A stretch of DNA of 64,000 nucleotides from DASYXT01 sp035934555 (GTDB taxonomy: Bacteria > Verrucomicrobiota > Verrucomicrobiia > Limisphaerales > UBA8199), in assembly GCA_035934555.1 (NCBI GenBank), contig DASYXT010000049.1, positions 13,751 to 77,750 of the forward strand. Reading direction: 5' to 3'. Below the pieces are notes generated by a model, which ran no database searches, was not told the origin of the DNA, and saw only the letters and a list, made by a program, of their open reading frames with translations. The translations under genes were made by a program, and so were the position numbers. Positions 33,063-42,758 of this stretch are shown here, piece after piece. Position 1 is the stretch's first letter; the number at the start of each line of letters is the position of its first letter.

Positions 33063-34088
33063 TCAGTTTTCATGTTGAGGATGGGTCAGGTTGCGACCCA
33101 CCCGCTTGCCCTCGTACAACCGCGCCGTTTCCACCAGGATCCCTTCCAGTTGCCGGTAATAGTCGTCTTCTTTCATGCTGTCTTTTCGTGAACGCAATGC
33201 GCGCAACTGTTGCTCGAGTTCATCGCGGCGGGCGCGAGCTTCCGGAGCGAGTTGCCGCTCCGCCTCGTCCGGGACCAGGAACAACTCATGCGCGCGCACG
33301 CCATCGACCGACCTGCCGCCGGCGGCCGTCTTGACGGCGCGCACGCCCTGAAACCAATCGGCCGGCGTGCCCAGACCATCGCCGTTGTCATCCAATAACG
33401 CGTGCTCGGTCTGCAATCGGCCTTGTTCTTTGTAGAAACGTTCGACCTGGTGTGAGGCAGCCAAATACGCCTCGAGCAATGAGGTCTGGCCGTCCTTGTC
33501 CAGATCGGCCCCCGGCGCAGCGATCGCCTGCGCCAGATATCCGCCGAACCGGGCCGCATTGACCTCATACCCGCTGCGGGTGGCCGTGATAACCACCCGG
33601 CCAGGAGCGGAAAGCGCCTTCAGAAATGGGCCGCTGGCGGAAGCACACTGAATGATCACCAAAGGCCGGCGGCACGGCTTCAGTGCCATAGCCAAATCCG
33701 CTGAAGACAAGTCCGGTCCGCGCAGATTGAAGTTAGCCGTTCGGCCATCAAAGGTCCCATGCCCAATAAAGACCACCCACAGTTCGCCCTCTGGTTTGGC
33801 GGATTCATTAGTTAAGACGGTGAGCAAACGCGACCGGTCCTCGTCCGGGCGGTCCTGGTCCTGTCCAATCACATAAGTTTGCAGCCCACCCTTGGCGGCC
33901 CCCGCTTTCCACATACCCGCCCAATTCGAAAACTGCTCGGCATATTCCGGTTCACCCGGCGCTCCGATTACCAAAACCAGCGAGCGTAAGGGAACCGTTT
34001 GCCCCACAAGGTTTGCAGCAGAGAACAGGAAGAGACAGAGCGCCACGCGCGACAACGCCTTCGGGATTCTACCTGTGAGCGTTCTCAT
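33063..34088 (-). CDS. Caspase-like (C13/C14-clan) peptidase domain protein, exported
   Basis: 341 residues from ATG 34088, which overlaps the upstream stop as ATGA. Signal peptide (RVALCLFLFSAANLVGQTV), then a caspase/legumain-like fold: LVLVIGAPGEPEYAEQFSNW, a His in VVFIGHGTFDGRTANFNLRG, and a Cys in LVIIQCASASGPFLKAL, the classic H-G and Q-C-x-S-x-G pair. A ruler segment GADLDKDGQTSLLEAYLAAS resembles an EF-hand-like loop. The C-terminal 70 residues are coiled-coil. Periplasmic protease inferred. Confidence 0.75.
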   Translation of the reverse strand: MRTLTGRIPKALSRVALCLFLFSAANLVGQTVPLRSLVLVIGAPGEPEYAEQFSNWAGMWKAGAAKGGLQTYVIGQDQDRPDEDRSRLLTVLTNESAKPEGELWVVFIGHGTFDGRTANFNLRGPDLSSADLAMALKPCRRPLVIIQCASASGPFLKALSAPGRVVITATRSGYEVNAARFGGYLAQAIAAPGADLDKDGQTSLLEAYLAASHQVERFYKEQGRLQTEHALLDDNGDGLGTPADWFQGVRAVKTAAGGRSVDGVRAHELFLVPDEAERQLAPEARARRDELEQQLRALRSRKDSMKEDDYYRQLEGILVETARLYEGKRVGRNLTHPQHEN

Positions 34089-36529
34089 GCCAGTCCTTTC
34101 CATCGGCGGATACCCCAATCGCTCAGGAAACACGCCAGCACAAAAAGAAACACGCTCGGCTGGTGCCACAACGGCCGGCTCGCTGTCTCGGTAATCGGTG
34201 CCGCCCGGTCCGGCAAATGACCGACGAAGCTGCGCAAGCCTTCCATCGCGATGAGCTGGCCACCCGTCCGCCGCGCGATGCTTTCCAGGAAAGCGCGATT
34301 CGGTGTCAGCGAGCGGAATTCTTCAGCCGCGGGCTCCGCCGTCCAACCTGCTTGAGCCCTGCCGACTACCTGCCCATCCGGTTGGCTCACCAGTGCCTCG
34401 ACCGCATAGGCGCCGGCGTTGTGAATGACATAGGTTGCCTCGTACCGGCCAGGTCCGGTCGCCGAAGGCGGGGCGGTGAGCTCGACCGTGCGAGTGTCGT
34501 TCGAGGAACTGGAAGGCTCCCCAGGCGCCCTCTCCAACCGCACGGGTAGGATCGTCAGGCGCGCCGTCGCATTCTCCAACGGCTTGAATTGTTCATCACG
34601 CACTTTGACGGTCAGGCGCACCTGGCTGGGGTCGTCAGTGGGTTGAGATTCGACCGAGACGCGAGCGGGGACATCGGATACCAGCCAACGCACGAGCTGG
34701 CGCCACGATTTGCCGAGGTCTTTCTGCATGCCCTGGTCCTGAATTCCCCAGCGCCACAAGTCGCCCACCATCAGGGCGGCGACGGCACCCGACCCGAAGT
34801 GCTGGACCGCCAGGGCTGGGTAGGTGTGGTTGTCGCCGTCAGACACCGTGGCGAGCACGCTCGCGCCAGGCTTCGATTGCCGTATCGGATTCAATACCTC
34901 AAAGGTGGGCATGGCGGCCAACCGCACTCGTTCCTCAGCCTCCGTCGCGCGCAGCCGGGTCCAGGGCTGCAACCACCCTTCGCGCGTCAGTGACCATTTG
35001 AACTCTGCCGGCAGTTGCACCTCCGCCGGGCGATCCAAGTACACCGGCAACATCGAACCAATCGGCGTTTCGGCGTAACCGCCCTCGCGGAACGTCTCCG
35101 CGCCACCGAGCATAAGGAACCCTCCGCCGCGTTCCGCGACAAATCGCCGCAGCAACAGCATCTGCTCGTGTGTGAAAAACTCCGCCTCTACCCGGTCCAA
35201 AATGACCGCATGGTACTTAAACAGCTCCTCGGCAGTTTTGGGAAAGCCCCCGCGCAATTCAAAAGCGTCTTTGGTGTTCAACCGGACGGTGACGGGCTGG
35301 TCGTAGCGCGCGGTTTCTTCATTGGTCGCTGCGCCGAAGCCGCGAAACAACGGATTGCTGCCCTCGCCAAAGCGGCCTTTGAACTGGAATTTGGGCTCGC
35401 GCCGCGCGATGCGCAGCAGCGTCACCATCTGCACCTGCGGATCCTCCTCGAGCGCGCGATTGAGGAATTTGTACTCCCAATCGGGCCGCCCGGCGACACA
35501 CAACACGCGAAAGGGCTCCTGGCCGCGGTCCACTACCAGCATCCGTTGATTATTCACCAGGGTCGCCTCGTGCGTGAAACTGTCTCCCTTTTCCCCGGCA
35601 GCGCGGGTTTCCAGTTCATAAAAGTGAATCCCAGGTTTGTCGGGCTGAATTTGAAAACGAAAGTTCAATTGCGCATCGTCGCCAACGGCGCGCTGGCTCA
35701 ACGCGGCGACCGCATTGGACACAGACGAAAAACCTCCAGACGGAGCTGAGACATCATTCGTGGCACCACTCGGCCGACTGACCGCCAGTTCGGTGATTTG
35801 GGCTCGAACCTCAGCTCCGGCGAAGCCGCGCGCGCTCACCGCCGCTTGCACCGTTACCGGCGCATCCTCAAAGGCGGTCTGACTGACGGCTACTTTGTCC
35901 ACGCTGACGTCGCGTAAGCCGGAGCCAGTGCCCAGGACCACTGGGTAAATAGGTGGACAGCCATCCAGCGGGGGCAAGTCAGCCGCGAGGTCGGTCGCAT
36001 TGCCATCGGTGAAGAGCAACACACCCGCGACCGGCTGGCCGCGCCAACGCGCCATCGCATCGCGCAACGCCGCTCCGATGGCCGAGGCGCGCCCGTCAAA
36101 ATTCAAATCACTGAAGTCGCGTGTGCTCTGTAAACGGGAATCGAACGTGTAGCGGCGCACCTGAAACGTCTGCTCGAGAGTGTTCTGCCAGCCCTGAGGG
36201 TCGGTGGCAAGTTGAGTCCGTAAGAGCTCGCCGCGCGAATGCTCCTGGCCCGAATCTTTGATTTGTAAGCTCTGGCTGTTATCGGCAAGCAGCGCGAACA
36301 CATTGGCGCCGGGCCGCGCTCGCTGGCTTACCCAAAGCGGCTCCAACAGACAGGCGGCGAGCGCCGCCAACCCAGCGAGCCGGAGTCCGCCGCAAAGCAA
36401 CGCGACCCAGCGCTCCGCTGCATTGCGCCGATACGACCACACCACCACGCCCGCCAGCACGGCCAGTGTCAGGAGAGCGGGCAAGAGCCAGGCTCGGCTC
36501 GAAAGCACAATGGCAGCCAAATCAGTCAT
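34085..36529 (-). CDS. Large membrane VWA / GATase1-like protein
   Basis: 814 residues. Two N-terminal membrane helices (LLPALLTLAVLAGVVVWSY; LLCGGLRLAGLAALAACLL), then a degenerate VWA domain with MIDAS-like LADNSQSLQI, a beta-sandwich (about 240-330), a class-I-glutamine-amidotransferase-like domain (FRVLCVAGRPDWEYKFLNRA; VAERGGGFLMLGGAETF), a second sandwich and a C-terminal helix (VFLFVLACFLSDWGIRRW). Common in verrucomicrobial and planctomycete Bat-like clusters. Overlaps both neighbours by ATGA. Confidence 0.8.
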   Translation of the reverse strand: MTDLAAIVLSSRAWLLPALLTLAVLAGVVVWSYRRNAAERWVALLCGGLRLAGLAALAACLLEPLWVSQRARPGANVFALLADNSQSLQIKDSGQEHSRGELLRTQLATDPQGWQNTLEQTFQVRRYTFDSRLQSTRDFSDLNFDGRASAIGAALRDAMARWRGQPVAGVLLFTDGNATDLAADLPPLDGCPPIYPVVLGTGSGLRDVSVDKVAVSQTAFEDAPVTVQAAVSARGFAGAEVRAQITELAVSRPSGATNDVSAPSGGFSSVSNAVAALSQRAVGDDAQLNFRFQIQPDKPGIHFYELETRAAGEKGDSFTHEATLVNNQRMLVVDRGQEPFRVLCVAGRPDWEYKFLNRALEEDPQVQMVTLLRIARREPKFQFKGRFGEGSNPLFRGFGAATNEETARYDQPVTVRLNTKDAFELRGGFPKTAEELFKYHAVILDRVEAEFFTHEQMLLLRRFVAERGGGFLMLGGAETFREGGYAETPIGSMLPVYLDRPAEVQLPAEFKWSLTREGWLQPWTRLRATEAEERVRLAAMPTFEVLNPIRQSKPGASVLATVSDGDNHTYPALAVQHFGSGAVAALMVGDLWRWGIQDQGMQKDLGKSWRQLVRWLVSDVPARVSVESQPTDDPSQVRLTVKVRDEQFKPLENATARLTILPVRLERAPGEPSSSSNDTRTVELTAPPSATGPGRYEATYVIHNAGAYAVEALVSQPDGQVVGRAQAGWTAEPAAEEFRSLTPNRAFLESIARRTGGQLIAMEGLRSFVGHLPDRAAPITETASRPLWHQPSVFLFVLACFLSDWGIRRWKGLA

Positions 36530-38676
36530 CGCGGACTGCCCAGCTCCTCGTAATATTTCCGCACCAGGTCGGAGTACTTCTCCTGCACCGGGTCGCGATC
36601 CAGCGGCACCAGGCTGCGGTCATTTTGGGCGCGTGAAAGCTCCTGCCCCACCCAATCCCGCGCCAACGCCAGGGGTGCCAGCACCTTGTTTTGCAAGTCT
36701 TCCTGCGAAGGAGGCTTGCCTTGTTCGCGGTACTCGCGTCGATACACTCCCACTCGTTCCCGCACAGTGGCCAGTTGGTTGCGCACATCGGGCGAATCCA
36801 CCGCTTGCTCCACGTCGCGCATGCGCTCGGTCCAATCCAGGTAATTATTTCCAGTGATTGGTCCATTCAGGCCCAGTCCACCGCGCCCGCCCCCGAGGCC
36901 TTCGGCGAATTGGCGCAACCGGTCACGGTCGGCAGTGCCACCGCGGGTTACCCCTTGGCCTTGGCCGGTTTGTGAGGACTCGCCGGTGGTTGGATTTGTT
37001 GCGCGCTGACCGCCCTTTGCGTTCGCCTGGCGAGAGCCGGGGCGGCTTCCTGCTTGGCGCCCAGCACTTTGCTGGTTATGCGCGGCATTGGCTTCGCCGG
37101 CAGTTGGCGCGCTTTCCTGGCCTGCTTCGGAGCCAGCGCTGGCCAGCGCGTTTGTGTCCGCTGCATCCGGGCCACGCTGCGGGTTGCGGCTGCCGGCGCG
37201 CGCCTGCGAACTGGTTTTATTTTGGTCACCGGTGGTTTGGCCGGCTGAAGCGTTGGCAGAATTGGTTGAAGGGACTTCGCTGCCCACTTGTCGCGCCAAA
37301 TCCTCGAGCTCCTTTTGGGCGTACCGGAGCGCTTCGGTTTCACTGCCCAGAACATTCTCAGCCGCGCGCTCGACCCCTTGTCGCATCTCGTCGATATTCT
37401 GCCGCGCCACGCGCTCCGCCTGGCTGGCCTGCGGGAGAAATCCCCGATCCACCAGGCGTCCGCCCATTTCCAGTTGGTTATCGGTGTGCATTTGGTCGGC
37501 GCGCCGGAGGATGTCATAAAGCTGCTTTGAAAGGAGCGGCTCGGTTGTTTCGGCCTGCTCGGTCACCGCGCGCATTTGACCAAGAAGATTTGTGAGGGCC
37601 GACTGCTGTCGAGCCATTTGCTCGACCAACGCCTGGCGTTGGGCCGAGTCGTCCAAAGATTTCTGCGCCGCATTGTTCAGCGAGTCGAGGTCGCGCGCGA
37701 TTTGATTCTCGCGATTGGCCAGGTCGCGCGCCTGCGTGCGCATTTGCCGCATCTGCTGTGAAAACTGGCTGGAGGATTGCTGGCGCAGATTCTCACGCAA
37801 GGTCTGGAGATTCTGCTCGGCACGCGCCCCGGCGGCCAGCGCTCCCGAGGCCGACTGCTGCTCCAGTTCCTGGGCCGCCCGTTGCATATCGTTACGAGTC
37901 TGGTCGAGCTGTTGGCGCGCTCCGGCTTGCTGTGCAGACTGCGGGGACTGTTCGAGCCGCTGGCGCAATTCATCCACATCGGACAACATCTGCCGTTGCT
38001 CATCGCGCAGGCGTTTGAGTTGTCTTTGGACCTCCTGGCGCTCCGCGTCGGTTCGCGCCTGTTGCAAAGCGGTTTGTAAGTCTCGCAACCGATCGTTCAG
38101 GTCCTGCTGGCGGCGGGCCAACTGCTTCAGGCGATCGAGAGTCTGGGACTGCTCGCGTTGCTGCTCGGTGGGCGCCGCGGTGGCTTGCTGTTCGGTTTCA
38201 TAGCGGTTCTCCTCGGGGGATAATTCCAATTGGCTGAGTTCCTCCTGGCTGGGCTGGCCGGAACTGGCGCCGCCCCGACTGCGACTGCGCGATTGGTTTA
38301 CGCGATACTCCCGCGGTGTGCTCTTTAGCAACGACTGGTAGGCGGATTCGGCGGCGGCGAGCGCGGTGGAAAGCTTCTCGGGCGAGCTTTTGGCGGCCGC
38401 CAGGGCCGCTCGCGAGCGTTCCATCGCCTGGATGGCACTTTGCAGTGCCGCCCGACCGCGTGCGTTTTCAGCCTCCTGCAACGCGTGGCGAGCTTGCTCG
38501 AGCGCTTGCGCCTGCGCGTTCAGGACCACCTCGACGTCGGAAGCGTAGTCCCCCGTGCCCTGAGCCGGCGGCAGGGCCGTTCCCGCGCGACTCGCGGCTG
38601 TCGATTCCCCTTGGCCCAGAACGGGCCATGCGCAGCTAACGACTGCGAATATCGGTAAAATTAAACGTATGTTCAC
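36526..38676 (-). CDS. Exported coiled-coil protein of the Bat-like cluster
   Basis: 716 residues from GTG 38676 (overlapping the upstream stop as GTGA). Signal peptide (LILPIFAVVSCAWPVLGQGE), then about 420 residues of near-continuous Gln/Arg/Glu-rich coiled coil, a Ser/Ala/Gly-rich low-complexity linker (about 450-570) and a conserved-looking C-terminal domain (NYLDWTERMRDVEQAVDSPD, LALARDWVGQELSRAQND). Resembles the second half of DUF4175-type proteins split into its own gene. Probably a periplasmic scaffold. Confidence 0.7.
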   Translation of the reverse strand: MNIRLILPIFAVVSCAWPVLGQGESTAASRAGTALPPAQGTGDYASDVEVVLNAQAQALEQARHALQEAENARGRAALQSAIQAMERSRAALAAAKSSPEKLSTALAAAESAYQSLLKSTPREYRVNQSRSRSRGGASSGQPSQEELSQLELSPEENRYETEQQATAAPTEQQREQSQTLDRLKQLARRQQDLNDRLRDLQTALQQARTDAERQEVQRQLKRLRDEQRQMLSDVDELRQRLEQSPQSAQQAGARQQLDQTRNDMQRAAQELEQQSASGALAAGARAEQNLQTLRENLRQQSSSQFSQQMRQMRTQARDLANRENQIARDLDSLNNAAQKSLDDSAQRQALVEQMARQQSALTNLLGQMRAVTEQAETTEPLLSKQLYDILRRADQMHTDNQLEMGGRLVDRGFLPQASQAERVARQNIDEMRQGVERAAENVLGSETEALRYAQKELEDLARQVGSEVPSTNSANASAGQTTGDQNKTSSQARAGSRNPQRGPDAADTNALASAGSEAGQESAPTAGEANAAHNQQSAGRQAGSRPGSRQANAKGGQRATNPTTGESSQTGQGQGVTRGGTADRDRLRQFAEGLGGGRGGLGLNGPITGNNYLDWTERMRDVEQAVDSPDVRNQLATVRERVGVYRREYREQGKPPSQEDLQNKVLAPLALARDWVGQELSRAQNDRSLVPLDRDPVQEKYSDLVRKYYEELGSPR

Positions 38677-40301
38677 GGGTGTGATGGCCCTCCTGCGGCT
38701 GACTTTTGGCGTTCGAGATTCCAGGTAGCGACGACAATTTGCTTCTGCAGTTCGGCCAGGCGTATGCGGTCCTGGCCACCACTCTGCCCGCCCTGGCCGC
38801 TCTCACCGCCGCCGGACTGGTCTGCGCGGAAGACTTCCTCGAACGGGCGCACTTCCGCGAAAAACATATCGCTGAACGTCCGCCGGAGTCGGCCATCCGG
38901 ACCATAATCGTCGGCCCAGGCGAAATAACCGAGCGCCTGGTCCACTTCCACACCAAGGTTCTCCAGGGAGAGCAGGTATTCGAACTGCCGTTTGGTATTG
39001 GCCGGCGCAGCCTGGCCGAGTTCGATGAACTTCGGCTCCTGCCCGGCCACGCCAAAACCGATCCCGTATTTCAGCAGGCCAAAATCATCCACCGCCTCCG
39101 CCTGCAATTGTAATTCCTGCAGCGGTGACACGCGGGGGTCGCCGCGCGGAAACACCAGCTTCACCTGAGGCCGTTGATTGGTCAGCGCCTGGAGAACGAA
39201 CTCGGTGGCGAATCGATTGGAACGGCCCTCCGCATCGAGCAATACCAGCGAATACCGCGCGCTGTTGGTCAGCAAAAAGTTTGGCAGCACGGCCACGGCA
39301 TTATTGCCGGTTTCCAACGCAAGCGATTGCTCCTGGGCCACCAGGCGCGCGGATTTTACGGGCTTGTTCAACTGCAATGTGTAGGTCAACCGCGAGCCTT
39401 CCACGGCGCTCACGCGCACTGTGTCCCGAATCGTCCGGTTCGTCAGCCCGGTGTAGGCGGGGTACTGCAGTTCCGCATCGGCGCGAACCAGGGCAGGAAA
39501 TTCAAAAACCCTGATTTTGTAATCGCGGCTTTTCTTTGTCCCGTATTCGATATGGTAAACACCGGCCTCAGATACTTCCGATATTGCCGCGCCGAAGACC
39601 GGGTCGGCCAGGCGCCGGGCCATCTGCAGCCGCACTTGTTTGCCGGACTCTGATCTTATAACCAGCGAAGCCTCCGCCGGTGGAGTGCTGCCAAATCGCG
39701 CCGCAATCACCAGCCCCGTCCCGCGTTCCACCTGAACATCACCCGGTGTTACGGTAAGCTCTTCCCCGAGCAAACGGCCCAAAGGTGATTCGTGATGCGT
39801 CGTGGCCCAGTTCAACCCCAGCACTGCGGCCAGGAGCACGAACAGCGCACCGGCATGGCCAGCACGCGCCAGCGCCAATCGGCGGCTTAAACGCTCTCGC
39901 CACACCGCCTCCCACGGATGCGCCAGCGCCTCTTCAATCACACGCACCTGAAGGAAACTCAGGCCGCCGGAGCTCTCGGCGGACTGCTGTTCGGCGGCCG
40001 CCGATAACAAGTGCCGGATCTCAGGTTGGTCTTGTTCAAGTTGGCGGATTAATTCGCGGACCTCGACTGCTCGCTTCCGGTGTCTCAGGCCCACGTAAGT
40101 GCTGAGGGCCACTCCCACGCCGATGGGCAAAAGCCAAAGCTTTCGAGGGAGCTCTCGACCCATGAGACTTTGCACCAGCAACAAGCTCAAACCCATTGCT
40201 GCAGCCACGGCCCAGCAGCGCGCGAGGCTCCAGTGAAGCCGCACACGCTTCCGCATGTGTGCCAAACCCATGAGTCGATTTTGCAGGCGGGGTTCCATCA
40301 T
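38673..40301 (-). CDS. DUF4175-like membrane protein
   Basis: 542 residues. Membrane helices at about 28-46 and 57-72, then a helical domain and a third segment (AGALFVLLAAVLGLNWATT), then several beta-sandwich repeats (VTPGDVQVERGTGLVIAARF, RADAELQYPAYTGLTNRTIR, ALTNQRPQVKLVFPRGDPR). This N-terminal membrane plus Ig-like arrangement is that of DUF4175/TIGR02302 proteins. Coupled to the coiled-coil gene by a 4-base overlap. Confidence 0.7.
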   Translation of the reverse strand: MMEPRLQNRLMGLAHMRKRVRLHWSLARCWAVAAAMGLSLLLVQSLMGRELPRKLWLLPIGVGVALSTYVGLRHRKRAVEVRELIRQLEQDQPEIRHLLSAAAEQQSAESSGGLSFLQVRVIEEALAHPWEAVWRERLSRRLALARAGHAGALFVLLAAVLGLNWATTHHESPLGRLLGEELTVTPGDVQVERGTGLVIAARFGSTPPAEASLVIRSESGKQVRLQMARRLADPVFGAAISEVSEAGVYHIEYGTKKSRDYKIRVFEFPALVRADAELQYPAYTGLTNRTIRDTVRVSAVEGSRLTYTLQLNKPVKSARLVAQEQSLALETGNNAVAVLPNFLLTNSARYSLVLLDAEGRSNRFATEFVLQALTNQRPQVKLVFPRGDPRVSPLQELQLQAEAVDDFGLLKYGIGFGVAGQEPKFIELGQAAPANTKRQFEYLLSLENLGVEVDQALGYFAWADDYGPDGRLRRTFSDMFFAEVRPFEEVFRADQSGGGESGQGGQSGGQDRIRLAELQKQIVVATWNLERQKSAAGGPSHP

Positions 40302-40661
40302 AGGGGTGCCTCAGTGGAGCGCGGACAGTCCTGTCTGATGCCACATAAGTTGCTCTTGAGGCCGGCCTGCTGGAACCCCGTAGGGGTGGCCTGTTTATAG
40401 AACGTGTGCCACACTCCCCGATTGTTTTTTTGTTTTTCGGTGGCGCGGACCTCGATCCCCAAATCCACCTGTGCCTTTGCGCCCGCGCCACCGAAAAACA
40501 AAAAAACAAGAATGGAGAGGGAGGCGGCCCGTACTATAAACAGACCACCCCTACGGGGTTTTTGGGACCGCGCCTGCTCAGTTGCCTCAAGTAATTTCAT
40601 TCCGCAAGTTGCTGCGGACAAGAATGTCCGCGTTCCGTTCTTCCGTGCGTGGGGGTCTTCT
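40302..40661. repeat. Long inverted-repeat element between operon genes
   Basis: Two nested, near-perfect inverted repeats: AACCCCGTAGGGGTGG...TTTATAG (40374-40400) with 40534-40560 (one mismatch over 27), and 40422-40448 with 40483-40509 (27 of 27). A 34-base loop lies between. The segment between the arm blocks is also related. Outside are GCGGACAGTCCTGTC (40321) and GCGGACAAGAATGTCCGCG (40612-40630). It looks like a MITE- or REP-type dispersed element inserted within the gene train. Confidence 0.75.
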
Positions 40662-42758
40662 TCATGGTGTAACTCTCACGTTTGACACCCGCCGGCTAAG
40701 CCATCCGGCCAGGCCAATTTCAACCAGGGCGATGGCCAGAATTCCCACAATGGCCCAACGCCACAGCTTCTGGCGATTTTCCAACACTTCCAACTGCACC
40801 TGGTGTTGTGCTGACGGGGAAGTCGCCGCCGCTGCCACAACCGTGCTGGTCAGCGGCACACCTAGTCGCGCCAGTTCGTCCGCCGACAACGCCGCCGTGC
40901 GGCTCTCGTCCAACGGCACATTCACGGCAAACCGCCGCACTTTGGAACCATCTGTTGCGGTATAAATTCCCGGCAAATCCGTATCCGTAAAGGCTGCACT
41001 CGCGCCGAGAGCAACCACCTTCCCGTTCGGCTTGCGCCAAGTCAGGCCATCACCCGCGCCACCGGGCGAGGGAATCGCCTCGCCGATCTGAAATTGCGAA
41101 CGGGCCGGGGCAGCGCCGCCGCTCCAGTCGAGTATGATTTGCATCAGCGGCAGGAACTTGGTCGATACCGCGAGCTGGCTCTCCGCGGGATGCCAACCGG
41201 CGCCCAGCACCAGCAGGTTCCCTTTGCCCACCGGTATTTGTGCCAGGGCTGTCGAGCCATCATCGAATTTCGCCAGGGCGCGTCCGCGGATATTCTCTGG
41301 CATCGCCCAGCGGCGATGCTTCCAAAAATGAATATGCGAGAAGTCGCTGAACTGGGGCTCGCCGAACGGCGCGAAAATGGGGTGTGTGAAATCAATGTCT
41401 CCGAGCAGGGCGTACTCCCCCGAAGCCTCAGTGACGTCGATATCAGCGGTGCCCGCCAGCGCCGCCAGTGTGCCGGCGGATTGCGCGTTGCTCAATACCA
41501 GCAAGGCGGTCTTGCCACCTGCCATCCATTCCTGAACCGCTTTTGATTCATTCGGCGCCAGCGCGGTAGGGACTACCGCCAGCGCCGCGTGACTCAACGT
41601 CGCCAATGAAAACAGGCCGTTGGGCATCGGGCAAACCACCTCAACCTGCCGCCGCGTGGCGGGCGGAAATGCCCGCTGCAAGTAATAGAGCATGTGCTCG
41701 GGGTCATTGGCCGACTCAGACCCGAAGTAGGCTATGCTTATGTGCTCCACTTCGGGCGCGGCGAAGTAAGCCGTGTTGTCGAACTCCTCCTCATCGCCTG
41801 ACAAGCGCAAGGCTCCGCTGGTGGTGCCCGCCGGCAGCTCGGGCGCAGGAACGGTCCGCGTCTGTCCCGGCGGCACATAGATTTCTGCCGCCTTACCGAC
41901 AGGACCGCTCCCGCTCTCAGGCAGCCAGGCTAATCGCAAGCGCTCGAACCCGGAATCATGCGCATTCACCACGCGCACGCGGGGCCCACCGGCATTGCCC
42001 ATCCCGGCCCCGGACGCATCCAAAATCTCCAAGCCCGCGTTGCCCCGGCGCTTTGGCTCGACCCGCTCAATAATGACCCGCACGCCCTTAGGCCAATCGT
42101 GCCCCTGCAAACCATCAAGCTTCGCGCCCTCCTGCAGATCGCTGATGAGCGTCAGCTCACGGATGCCGGCCACATCATCGCGGCGGCTTTCCTCGGCAAA
42201 CCGTTCCGCCGCGGTGGTCAGGGCTGCGCCGAGCTGCGTCCCGCCCCAACTGGGAGAAATGGCAGCCAACCGTTGCCTGGCGAGGGCCCCTCGCTCGCCC
42301 GGCGCCCACGCTGACCAATCGCTGAAGCTGATTAGCGTACGCGCTTGCGTGTCGAACGTCATCACCGCGACACGGTCGGCCGGCGCGGCCCTGTCAAAGT
42401 AGCGCTCCGCGACGGCGCGCGCCTTGGCCCATAACCCTTCCCGCCGCATGCTCGCGCTGGTGTCGAGCAGAAGGAGCGTCTGGCGGCCTGCGCCGAGCAC
42501 GGGCGGCGAGGCCTTGCTGCTTCTGAAAAAGGGTCGCGCGAAACCCGCTGCCAATAGCAGCACCGCCAGGCAACGCAGCACCAGCAACACAATATGTTCG
42601 AGCTTGTGACGGCGCGTCGCCCGCGGCGGCGTCGGGCGCAAAAACAGCAGTGAGCTAAAAGGCACTCGCTCCCGCGCCGAGCGGCGGATTAGGTGAAACA
42701 ACACCGGCCCGCCTACCGCCAGCGCACCCAGCAAAAACCATGGCGCGAGAAAACTCAT
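40662..42758 (-). CDS. BatA-type VWA membrane protein
   Basis: 698 residues. The N-terminus (MSFLAPWFLLGALAVGGPVL, HLIRRSARERVPFSSLLFLR, LEHIVLLVLRCLAVLLLAAG) is the BatA/aerotolerance-regulator domain with two membrane helices. A VWA domain with intact MIDAS (LLLLDTSASMRR) follows, then a GATase-like fold (about 370-520) and a C-terminal helix (LWRWAIVGILAIALVEIGLA). Transcribed with MoxR and DUF58; overlap ATGA with DUF58. Family known from Bat operons, where its mechanism is unsettled. Confidence 0.85.
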   Translation of the reverse strand: MSFLAPWFLLGALAVGGPVLFHLIRRSARERVPFSSLLFLRPTPPRATRRHKLEHIVLLVLRCLAVLLLAAGFARPFFRSSKASPPVLGAGRQTLLLLDTSASMRREGLWAKARAVAERYFDRAAPADRVAVMTFDTQARTLISFSDWSAWAPGERGALARQRLAAISPSWGGTQLGAALTTAAERFAEESRRDDVAGIRELTLISDLQEGAKLDGLQGHDWPKGVRVIIERVEPKRRGNAGLEILDASGAGMGNAGGPRVRVVNAHDSGFERLRLAWLPESGSGPVGKAAEIYVPPGQTRTVPAPELPAGTTSGALRLSGDEEEFDNTAYFAAPEVEHISIAYFGSESANDPEHMLYYLQRAFPPATRRQVEVVCPMPNGLFSLATLSHAALAVVPTALAPNESKAVQEWMAGGKTALLVLSNAQSAGTLAALAGTADIDVTEASGEYALLGDIDFTHPIFAPFGEPQFSDFSHIHFWKHRRWAMPENIRGRALAKFDDGSTALAQIPVGKGNLLVLGAGWHPAESQLAVSTKFLPLMQIILDWSGGAAPARSQFQIGEAIPSPGGAGDGLTWRKPNGKVVALGASAAFTDTDLPGIYTATDGSKVRRFAVNVPLDESRTAALSADELARLGVPLTSTVVAAAATSPSAQHQVQLEVLENRQKLWRWAIVGILAIALVEIGLAGWLSRRVSNVRVTP

